Shown here: positions 5,600-10,883 of the stretch, in pieces | Layout: each line of letters begins with the position of its first letter | How positions within the stretch are numbered: position 1 is the first letter of the stretch | Source: Chloroflexota bacterium | GTDB taxonomy: Bacteria > Chloroflexota > UBA6077 | Direction: 5' to 3' | DNA length: 10,883 bases | Assembly: GCA_021786215.1 (NCBI GenBank) | Contig: JAJYNT010000378.1 | Coordinates: forward strand, 1-10,883 | Translations under genes and position numbers: made by a program | The notes under the pieces: generated by a model | Told to the model about the DNA's origin: nothing | The model's database searches: none | Seen by the model: only the letters and a program-made list of their open reading frames with translations

Positions 5600-5649
5600 A
5601 TCTGCCTGGGAACGCCATCTCTCCTCCTACTGGGCGCCCCATCCATTCA

Positions 5650-5668
5650 CCGCCACCAGGGTGGGCGG
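5650..5668. terminator. Weak hairpin between convergent genes
   Basis: CCGCCACC (5650-5657) pairs with GGTGGGCGG (5660-5668) with one bulged base and a 2-base centre. It lies between the stops of tag and the leftward metallo-beta-lactamase-fold gene, where a bidirectional terminator is expected. There is no T-tract on either side, so the role is uncertain. Confidence 0.3.
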
Positions 5669-5710
5669 CAGCTGCGTTCTGATGTGCGAGGGGACGATGG
5701 AGATCCCCGC

Positions 5711-6544
5711 CTACGCCAGATGATCCAGGCTGTAACTCCGGAAGACATCCGGAAGGAAGAGCTTCGCGGTGGGGGCGACCTGATGCAGGGTGTGTTTGAA
5801 CTCGGCCAGATTCAGTGGCCGTGAAGTTGGTACAGTCGGGGCGAGCGATGCGAACATTGGATGGACCGGGCTGAACATAGGGCGGAAGAGATCATCCCAA
5901 TGGATCGGGATAACGACGTGGGGTCGCACCTGGCGCATGAGGGCATCGTAGTAACCTCGCTTCCGCTGAGGGCCCACCAGCAGCAGTTCCGCCCGTGTTG
6001 CCGCTTCCGGGTTCTCACTGTTCCAGAGGAGCATCCGGTATCCGCCCGCATTGATCAGGAAGCTGAAGTTCACATCCCTTCGGTAGTCCCTGACCTGCAG
6101 CGAGGGGCGCAGATCGTTGGGGAGGAGGTCCGAGAAGATGGGCCTGTCCAGAACGGTCCCTTGGCTGGCCTCCATCACCTGAACTCGGAATGCACCCAGG
6201 GGGAGGTCGTCGTTGGCGTGGATCCAATGGAGCTGCTCGCCGGCTACACCCAGGATGGAGAGCAGCCGGCAGCTGTTACGCGAGCCTAGCGCGAGGGCGC
6301 CGGTACTTCGGACCACTTCGGGCACATCCATCAGGTGGTCCCAGTAGGAGTGGGTTAGCAGGACGAAATCGCAACGGGGCAGCCTGGCGGCCACGAGCGA
6401 ACGGTCAGGGACAACCCGACCGAACCATACTCGGCGGAAGGGGGGGCGGCTGAAGAAGGGGTCCACGGCCACCACCTCCTCGTCGCTGCTCAGCTCGATC
6501 CCACCCACCCCCAACCAGCGGAAACGGATCTGCCCTCCCAGCAT
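5711..6544 (-). CDS. Metallo-beta-lactamase-fold protein, UlaG-like, with an altered metal motif
   Basis: The 277-residue product begins with a beta-rich segment (IRFRWLGVGG, residues 6-15, then VVAVDPFF at 24-31) typical of UlaG-like or L-ascorbate-6-phosphate-lactonase-like proteins. The hallmark loop is at residues 64-70: T-H65-S-Y67-W-D69-H70. The canonical sequence is HxHxDH, so the second His is Tyr here. A late IPIHWDD motif supplies the last His region. The fold usually binds one or two Zn or Mn ions and hydrolyses esters, lactones or phosphodiesters. With Tyr67 the first metal site may be weakened, or a single-metal enzyme may result. No substrate can be assigned. ATG 6544 has GGAGGG a few bases upstream. 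No signal peptide is visible, so it is probably cytoplasmic. Confidence 0.85.
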   Translation of the reverse strand: MLGGQIRFRWLGVGGIELSSDEEVVAVDPFFSRPPFRRVWFGRVVPDRSLVAARLPRCDFVLLTHSYWDHLMDVPEVVRSTGALALGSRNSCRLLSILGVAGEQLHWIHANDDLPLGAFRVQVMEASQGTVLDRPIFSDLLPNDLRPSLQVRDYRRDVNFSFLINAGGYRMLLWNSENPEAATRAELLLVGPQRKRGYYDALMRQVRPHVVIPIHWDDLFRPMFSPVHPMFASLAPTVPTSRPLNLAEFKHTLHQVAPTAKLFLPDVFRSYSLDHLA

Positions 6545-6629
6545 ACCCTATCCCTCCTCTGTTCCGGCAGAAGCAGAAAGCCTGCCAGCAGCAGAGGAGG
6601 GGGGATGGTTTAGCGACGGTGTGCCAGTC

Positions 6630-6706
6630 GTAGGGGCGAGCGGCGCTCGCCCTGGGGCCAGGATAGGCCACTGGAGCCACCTGGGCGACCGGCCGGTCGC
6701 CCCTAC
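6630..6706. repeat. GTAG-bounded twin-hairpin repeat (copy C)
   Basis: GTAGGGGCGA (6630-6639) and TCGCCCCTAC (6697-6706) are perfect inverted ends identical to those of the copy at 1649-1703. Each half forms its own palindrome: GGGCGAGC-ggc-GCTCGCCC (6634-6652), and GGGCGACCGG with CCGGTCGCCC (6683-6702). The 30 bases between differ from the other copies. It lies in the gene-free stretch 6545-6778. Confidence 0.75.
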
Positions 6707-6762
6707 TGTTACGCTGTCTCGCCGTTTCTGTGAACCATGCCAGGAGGGAGGATAGTCTTCGA

Positions 6763-6788
6763 GAAGCGTGACAACCTGTCAGAGCTTC
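6763..6788 (-). terminator. Hairpin at the 3' end of the hemerythrin gene
   Basis: On the - strand, GAAGC and GCTTC (6784-6788, 6763-6767) flank a TGACA / TGTCA stem (6777-6781, 6769-6773) with a 3-base loop. It overlaps the stop codon of the hemerythrin gene. It may end that transcript, but no U-tract follows. Confidence 0.3.
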
Positions 6789-7186
6789 GTCTTCAGGAAG
6801 GCTCCCAGCGCCTTATCGGATTGCCGGATATGATGGTTCAACCAGTCGATTACCCGTCGCTGAAGAGCCAGGACCAAAGTGGTGGAAGCCCCGTCGGTTT
6901 TGTAGCTCTTCGCCAGGTTGCCGAAATCTCGTACGAAGGCCAGGTGCTCGCCCTTGTGAGCGGTGATCCCGCCGTAGCCATGCTGGATCATGGCCTTCTC
7001 TTCCGTGCCAAAATGAGTTACCACGTAGTCTGAAAGGAAGCGGATCAACTTTTCGATCTCGTCTCGGCCCTTTCCTTGACTGCTGGCCTCCAGCAGCTGG
7101 TCGATCCTCTTGAACAGCTCTTTGTGCTGGTCGTCGATCAGGCTCACGCCCACGGCAAGGTCTGGTGTCCACTGTACTGCTGTCAC
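6779..7186 (-). CDS. Bacteriohemerythrin (non-haem di-iron O2-binding protein)
   Basis: The 135-residue single-domain hemerythrin has the complete set of di-iron ligands: H21 (DDQHKELF), H58 and E62 (THFGTEEKAM), H77 and H81 (AHKGEHLAF), H119 (WLNHHI) and D124. Such four-helix cytoplasmic proteins bind O2 reversibly and are found in microaerophiles and anaerobes as O2 carriers, scavengers or sensors. The start is GTG 7186, with AGGAGG 8 bases upstream. It follows copZ on the same strand after about 180 bases. A leader with possible secondary structure lies in that gap, so it may be an independent transcript or a downstream member of the copper operon. It is followed by a short hairpin and a twin-hairpin repeat. 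Confidence 0.95.
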   Translation of the reverse strand: MTAVQWTPDLAVGVSLIDDQHKELFKRIDQLLEASSQGKGRDEIEKLIRFLSDYVVTHFGTEEKAMIQHGYGGITAHKGEHLAFVRDFGNLAKSYKTDGASTTLVLALQRRVIDWLNHHIRQSDKALGAFLKTKL

Positions 7187-7203
7187 GCCAATGCCTCCTG
7201 CTT

Positions 7204-7277
7204 CCGATGAACTGATAATGAGCCCTGATCTCTGAGTGAGGTGCAGGGCATACTTTCCTCTCGGGATGATTCATCGG
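7204..7277 (-). promoter_or_regulatory. Possible structured 5' leader of the hemerythrin gene
   Basis: Read on the - strand, CCGATGAA (from 7277) pairs with TTCATCGG (ending 7204), a perfect 8-bp outer stem. Inside are a small UCC-GGA hairpin and a 6-bp stem, GCCCTG with CAGGGC (7249-7244 and 7227-7222). Together they can form a three-way junction ending 4 bases before the CAGGAGG ribosome site region. It matches no riboswitch class I recognise. Confidence 0.35.
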
Positions 7278-7363
7278 CAGCAGATTGGCCACTCTGAAGA
7301 GCTGCTTTGAAGTATGTGGATGCGCCCACGACCTCCTGACAATCGCAGGCCGTTGGATGGCTG

Positions 7364-7573
7364 TCAGTTGCTTGCGGGGTAGCCCTCGTCGGCCATGACC
7401 TGCTTGATCCGTGCCAGATCTACCTTGGTCGAATCGAAGGTCACCTGGACGTCCTTGGTGGCGACGTTGGCCTCCACGCCGGAGACGCCATCCAGCTTGT
7501 TCACGGCCTTCTTGATCGTCATGACGCAGTGCATGCAAGAGATGTCGGGTGCGTGCAGGGTCTTGGTTTCCAT
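7364..7573 (-). CDS. copZ: Copper chaperone CopZ-like, single HMA domain
   Basis: The product is a 69-residue ferredoxin-like heavy-metal-associated domain. The Cu(I)-binding motif is C-M-H-C (ISCMHCVMTIKKAV) at about residues 13-16, and the closing segment MADEGYPA is typical of the family. It probably carries Cu(I) in the cytoplasm and hands it to CopA or CsoR. ATG 7573 is chosen over an upstream in-frame ATG at 7594, because AAGGAG lies about 9 bases before it and inside the longer version. The gene follows copA on the same strand after about 96 bases holding a long hairpin, and is part of the csoR-copA-copZ operon. His in the CxxC interior is a common variant and does not rule out binding of other soft metals. 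Confidence 0.92.
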   Translation of the reverse strand: METKTLHAPDISCMHCVMTIKKAVNKLDGVSGVEANVATKDVQVTFDSTKVDLARIKQVMADEGYPASN

Positions 7574-7604
7574 GAGGCTTTCTCCTTCATTCATTTGTTT
7601 TGCA

Positions 7605-7664
7605 GAGGACTGAGCTATGAGGACCGAGGACTGAGGGATTTCGCCTCGCTCAGTCCTCGGTCCT
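7605..7664 (-). repeat. Long hairpin with a duplicated arm between copA and copZ
   Basis: AGGACCGAGGACTGAG (7620-7635) and CTCAGTCCTCGGTCCT (7649-7664) form a perfect 16-bp stem around a 13-base loop. A second copy of one arm, GAGGACTGAG, is present at 7605-7614. In the mRNA the first arm could pair with either. It starts 5 bases after the copA stop and ends about 30 bases before copZ. It could stabilise the copA 3' end, attenuate copZ, or be a dispersed repeat. There is no U-tract. Confidence 0.6.
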
Positions 7665-7669
7665 CGGTC

Positions 7670-10156
7670 CTACCACTTCGCCGGCTTGAACCGGCGGAGC
7701 CGCAGGGAGTTGCTGACCACCGATACCGAGGACATCGCCATGGCGACCCCCGAGAAGACCGGGTTCAACAGGATCCCGAAGAAGGGGTACCAGAGCCCGG
7801 CTGCCAGCGGGATCAGCACCACGTTGTAGCCGAATGCCCAGAACAGATTCTGTTTGATGGTGCGGATGGTTTGCTTGGATAGCCGAATGGCCGTCACCAC
7901 CCCCCGCACGTCCCCGCTGATCAAGGTTATATCGCTCGCCTCCATGGCCACATCGGTGCCGGTCCCGATGGCGATCCCCACGTCGGCCTGGGCCAGGGCC
8001 GGGGCGTCGTTGATCCCATCCCCAACCATGGCGACGACCTTCCCCTCTGCCTGGAGCTTCTTCACCTCTTCGGCCTTCTGCTCGGGGAGCACCTCCGCCA
8101 GGACTCGGTCGATCCCCAGCTGTCCCGCTATGGCGGCGGCTGTTCGGCGATTGTCGCCGGTCAGGATCGCCACCTCCACACCCATCTTCTTCAGTTCTGC
8201 CACGGCCTCCCTTGAGCCGGCCTTCACGGTGTCGGCCACCGCTACGATGCCGGCCACCCGGCCGTCCACAGCCACGAACATGGGGGTCTTGCCCTGATCC
8301 GATAGGGTGACGGCGTTCTCCACCAGCCCGTCAAGGGCGCACCCTCGATCGCCCATCAGCTTCTCATTGCCCAGCAACAGCTCACGGCCGTCCACGTTGG
8401 CCTCGATCCCATGTCCCGGGATCGCCCTGAACTGTTTCGGGGTGGCTAACTCCAGTCCCCTCTCCTTGGCCGCGGCCACCATGGCCTCACCTAGAGGGTG
8501 CTCCGATCCCCGCTCGGCCGAGGCTGCCAAGACCAGCAGTTCCTCCGCCGAAAAGCCTGCGGCGGGCAACAGGTCGGTGACCACTGGCTTGCCCTGGGTC
8601 AGGGTGCCCGTCTTGTCCAGGATGATTGCCCCGATCCTGTGGGCCGTTTCCAGCGCCTCGCCGCTTCGGATCAGCACACCGTTCTCGGCCCCCTTACCGG
8701 TTCCCACCATGATAGCGGTGGGGGTCGCGAGGCCCAGGGCGCAGGGACAGGCGATGATCAGCACGGCCACCATGTTCAAGAGTGCGTGGGTGAAGGCCGG
8801 CGCCGGGCCGAACAACCACCACACAGCGAAAGTGACGAGCGCTATACCGATCACAGCCGGCACGAAGTAGCTGGAGATGACGTCCGCCATCCTCTGAATG
8901 GGCGCCTTGCTCCCCTGTGCTTCCTCGACCAGCCGGATGATCTGGGCGAGCATCGTGTCCTTGCCCACCTTGGTGGCCCTGAACTGGAAGCTGCCCGTCC
9001 TATTGATGGTGGCCCCGATCACCTCGTCTCCGGGGCCCTTCTCTACCGGTATCGACTCGCCGGTGATCATGCTCTGGTCCAGGGCAGATCTGCCCTCGAG
9101 GACCAGGCCGTCCACCGGGACCTTCTCCCCCGGCCGGACCAGGACCGTGTCGCCAATGGCGACCGCTTCCACCGGCAGATCCAGCTCGACGCCATCTCGG
9201 ATAACTCGGGCCGTCTTGGCCTGCATCCCCATCAACTTCTTGATCGCCTCGCCGGTCTGTCCCTTTGCTCTGGCCTCCAGATACTTGCCCATAAGGATCA
9301 GTCCAATGATGATGGCGGCCGAGTCGAAGTAGAGCTCCGGCATCTGCCCCGTCGCCGCGAACAGGCTCGGGAAGAGAATAGCCGCGACGCTATACAGATA
9401 GGCGGCGCTGGTGCCCATCGCTATCAGGGTGTCCATATTGGCGCTGAAGTGTCTGGCGTTGGCCCAGGCGCCCCTGTAGAATCGCCAGCCCGCCCAGAAC
9501 TGCACCAGGGTGGCCAGTGCCCAAAGCAGGTAGACGTTGCCCAGGAAGGCGGGGACCCAGGGGAACAGGTCCCGGAAGCTTCCCAGGAAGACGATGGCTC
9601 CTAGCGCCAGGGCAAATAGGGTCTTGTTCCGCGCCTGGGTAACCTCTCGGCGAGCGGCCACGATGGTGTCGTCGGGACCGCCGGCCTGGCCGGCTTCTTG
9701 TCTCTCTTCCACCACGCCGTATCCGACGTCCTCGATGGCTCGCCGGAAGTCGGCCAGGCTCACCAAGCCGGGCTCGAACAGTACCGTGGCCTTCTCGGTG
9801 GCCAGGTTCACGTTGGCCAACTGAACGCCGGGCATCTTGTTGAGGGTGCGCTCCACCCGGGCGGAGCAGGAGGCGCAGGTCATGCCTGTGACGCCGAAGG
9901 TGAGCTTCTCCGGTTTCTTCTCGCGCACCCCGTAGCCCAGATCCTTTATGACCTCCGCCATCTTCGCCTCGTCGACGGTGGCGGGGTCGAATTCCACAGT
10001 GGCCTTCTCGGTGGCCAGATTGACGTTGGCGTGGAGGATGCCCGGCAACTTCGCCAGGTTCTTCTCTATTCGTGCCGAGCAGGAGGCACAGGTCATCCCC
10101 GTGATCTCCAGGGTGGTCTTGTTGCCCTGCCCGACTTCGTTCTTTGCCGTAGCCAT
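7670..10156 (-). CDS. copA: Cu(I)-exporting P1B-1-type ATPase
   Basis: The 828-residue inner-membrane pump couples ATP hydrolysis to Cu(I) efflux. Two N-terminal HMA domains carry GMTCASC motifs with Cu ligands C23/C26 and C94/C97. The actuator motif TGES is at 365-368. The transmembrane copper site CPC is at 470-472. The phosphorylated Asp is D514 in DKTGTLT. The nucleotide-binding HP motif is H553-P554, and GDGINDAP begins at 712. The last two helices carry the Cu(I)-type signatures FGYN and [15 protein letters not shown], which distinguish it from Zn/Cd or Co pumps. ATG 10156 has GGAAGGA 7 bases upstream. It lies between csoR and copZ, transcribed leftward, and is expected to be derepressed when CsoR binds Cu(I). 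Length and motif order are normal, with no sign of truncation. Confidence 0.98.
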   Translation of the reverse strand: MATAKNEVGQGNKTTLEITGMTCASCSARIEKNLAKLPGILHANVNLATEKATVEFDPATVDEAKMAEVIKDLGYGVREKKPEKLTFGVTGMTCASCSARVERTLNKMPGVQLANVNLATEKATVLFEPGLVSLADFRRAIEDVGYGVVEERQEAGQAGGPDDTIVAARREVTQARNKTLFALALGAIVFLGSFRDLFPWVPAFLGNVYLLWALATLVQFWAGWRFYRGAWANARHFSANMDTLIAMGTSAAYLYSVAAILFPSLFAATGQMPELYFDSAAIIIGLILMGKYLEARAKGQTGEAIKKLMGMQAKTARVIRDGVELDLPVEAVAIGDTVLVRPGEKVPVDGLVLEGRSALDQSMITGESIPVEKGPGDEVIGATINRTGSFQFRATKVGKDTMLAQIIRLVEEAQGSKAPIQRMADVISSYFVPAVIGIALVTFAVWWLFGPAPAFTHALLNMVAVLIIACPCALGLATPTAIMVGTGKGAENGVLIRSGEALETAHRIGAIILDKTGTLTQGKPVVTDLLPAAGFSAEELLVLAASAERGSEHPLGEAMVAAAKERGLELATPKQFRAIPGHGIEANVDGRELLLGNEKLMGDRGCALDGLVENAVTLSDQGKTPMFVAVDGRVAGIVAVADTVKAGSREAVAELKKMGVEVAILTGDNRRTAAAIAGQLGIDRVLAEVLPEQKAEEVKKLQAEGKVVAMVGDGINDAPALAQADVGIAIGTGTDVAMEASDITLISGDVRGVVTAIRLSKQTIRTIKQNLFWAFGYNVVLIPLAAGLWYPFFGILLNPVFSGVAMAMSSVSVVSNSLRLRRFKPAKW

Positions 10157-10200
10157 AACTCATTCCTTCCGAGCTACCAGCTGTGGACGGGACTCGTAGT

Positions 10201-10216
10201 AACGACTTCAGTCGTT
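10201..10216. repeat. Short perfect palindrome in the csoR-copA gap
   Basis: AACGACT and AGTCGTT flank a 2-base centre (10201-10216). It is 45 bases upstream of copA. It looks like one of the short dispersed palindromes of this genome; an operator role is possible but unsupported. The rest of the 127-base gap shows nothing clear. Confidence 0.45.
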
Positions 10217-10283
10217 CGTCCCCTTGCCATAAGGAGGAGGGCCAACGGCTGAACCCATTACTGCTGGCTCACCAGCTGACAGC

Positions 10284-10643
10284 TCAGCTGCAACACTTCC
10301 CGCCTTCGTTTTCCGTGCTGACGCCTATCGCCTCCAGGGCGGTTGTCTGAAGACGATGGCGTTGGGCAGGGGTCCCTCCCTGGAAGAGCAGCACCAACTC
10401 CCGCAGGACCTTCTCCCGTTCCTTGGGGTCATCTCCCCGGATGGCGGTGGTGACGCAGCTCTGCAGGTGGTTTTCGAGGATCATGACGTCGACCCTCTCC
10501 AGGGCCTTCTGGATGGCGCTCGTTTGGTTGAGGATGTCGATGCAGTACTGATCTTCGTCGACCATGCGCTGGATCCCGCGGATGTGTCCCTCGATGCTCT
10601 TGAGTCGGTTGAGGAGGTCCTGCTTCAGTTTTGCGTCTCTCAA
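10284..10643 (-). CDS. csoR: Copper-sensing transcriptional repressor CsoR
   Basis: The 119-residue all-helical DUF156-family repressor has the Cu(I) triad in place: C34 (DQYCIDIL), H59 and C63 (ENHLQSC). This Cys-His-Cys pattern marks CsoR rather than RcnR or FrmR. Apo-protein binds GC-rich palindromes as a tetramer, and Cu(I) binding releases it. The start is TTG 10643, supported by GGGAGG with 5 bases of spacing. A perfect candidate operator and promoter lie directly upstream, so the gene is probably autoregulated and heads the copA-copZ operon. The C-terminal tail is longer than the core fold and ends in GGKCCS; the two extra Cys could bind metal, but this is speculation. Confidence 0.96.
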   Translation of the reverse strand: MRDAKLKQDLLNRLKSIEGHIRGIQRMVDEDQYCIDILNQTSAIQKALERVDVMILENHLQSCVTTAIRGDDPKEREKVLRELVLLFQGGTPAQRHRLQTTALEAIGVSTENEGGKCCS

Positions 10644-10662
10644 GATTGCCTCCCTGGGTTCC

Positions 10663-10690
10663 TACCCCCTCCCCCGGGGGGAGGGGTCTA
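10663..10690. promoter_or_regulatory. Candidate CsoR operator
   Basis: CCCCTCCCCC (10666-10675) and GGGGGAGGGG (10677-10686) are a perfect 10-bp inverted repeat around one G, with a TAC flank on the left and a TCTA flank on the right. This fits the known CsoR operator style, a TACCCC...GGGGTA palindrome with a GC core. It lies between the -10 box and the csoR start, covering the expected transcription start. Confidence 0.65.
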
Positions 10691-10697
10691 TAGGCAG

Positions 10698-10726
10698 AGG
10701 ATACCGCGACCGTGGAATGTTGTCAA
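10698..10726 (-). promoter_or_regulatory. Predicted sigma70-like promoter of csoR-copA-copZ
   Basis: On the - strand a perfect TTGACA (-35, 10726-10721) is followed by exactly 17 bases and TATCCT (-10, 10703-10698, 4 of 6). The candidate CsoR operator begins 8 bases further downstream. Confidence 0.7.
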
Positions 10727-10736
10727 TGGGCGATTG

Positions 10737-10773
10737 AGCGGCGGGCAAAGCTGTTGCCGGCCTGCCCGCCGCT
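10737..10773 (-). terminator. Inverted repeat after the right-edge transporter gene
   Basis: AGCGGCGGGCA (10737-10747) and TGCCCGCCGCT (10763-10773) are a perfect 11-bp inverted repeat with a 15-base centre. It begins 5 bases beyond the stop of the upstream leftward gene and precedes the csoR promoter, so it probably separates the two transcripts. No U-tract is present. Confidence 0.5.
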
Positions 10774-10778
10774 GAGGG

Positions 10779-10883
10779 CTACTTTGTGAGCACCAGGGCC
10801 AGCGGGATCCCCAGTAACGACAGCGCGGCTATGCACCAGAGCGGTGTCGCCAACCCCATACTTGCCGCCACGAAGCCGAAGCC
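10779..10883 (-). CDS. C-terminal end of a membrane transporter (partial; MFS-like)
   Basis: The last 34 residues of a leftward gene that enters from beyond the right edge are seen, ending in TAG at 10779-10781. They are very hydrophobic (WCIAALSLLGIPLALVLTK) and read as a final transmembrane helix with a short basic tail, as at the end of MFS permeases. Family assignment from this length is weak. A strong inverted repeat follows at once. Confidence 0.6.
   Translation of the reverse strand, partial: GFGFVAASMGLATPLWCIAALSLLGIPLALVLTK

Noticed and set aside
7204..7277. Hammerhead ribozyme in the hemerythrin leader
   Set aside because: A CCGATGA...GGAAAG resemblance exists, but the invariant CUGAUGA core is changed at one base and lies within a paired stem.
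8498..9604. 368-residue + strand frame antisense to copA
   Set aside because: It mirrors the copA codons and resembles no protein; copA is certain on the other strand.

Overview
This is a GC-rich bacterial window with strong Shine-Dalgarno sites and frequent GTG and TTG starts. TGA works as an ordinary stop in at least four genes: the DinB/YfiT protein, csoR, copZ and the hemerythrin. No gene fixes the taxon. The low-molecular-weight siroheme sulfite reductase, the bacteriohemerythrin and a probable selenoprotein suggest an anaerobic or microaerophilic, selenocysteine-decoding bacterium. The dispersed palindromic repeats resemble those I associate with Chloroflexota and similar environmental genomes. 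That assignment is inference only.

Left part, + strand: a promoter with a palindrome in its spacer (58-86) precedes an odd large serine recombinase (125-1045). It lacks the catalytic domain and most of the coiled coil. Its stop codon abuts the ATG of an 83-residue glutaredoxin (1046-1297). An in-frame TGA falls exactly on the first active-site Cys, giving TTPT-U-PWC. This is most simply read as a selenocysteine glutaredoxin, and an 8+2 bp hairpin with one bulged U contains the TGA. It is the most interesting item in the window.

About 480 bases of stacked repeats follow (1322-1766): two GTAG-bounded twin-hairpin elements, a TGTCATCCTGAG-type palindromic element, and 25-bp inverted termini enclosing the last two. 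Next on the + strand come an orphan groES with a strong terminator, an MFS exporter behind a promoter/operator, a small siroheme sulfite reductase, a DinB/YfiT-type metalloenzyme and tag (3-methyladenine glycosylase I).

Right part, - strand: the leftward copper operon csoR-copA-copZ has a good sigma70-like promoter with a CsoR-type palindrome just downstream of its -10 box. It is followed by a bacteriohemerythrin with a structured leader and a UlaG-like metallo-beta-lactamase-fold protein. At the right edge is the C-terminus of another membrane transporter, also on the - strand. CsoR should repress the operon until Cu(I) binds, CopZ should carry Cu(I), and CopA should export it. No rRNA, tRNA, CRISPR array, transposase or replication origin was seen.
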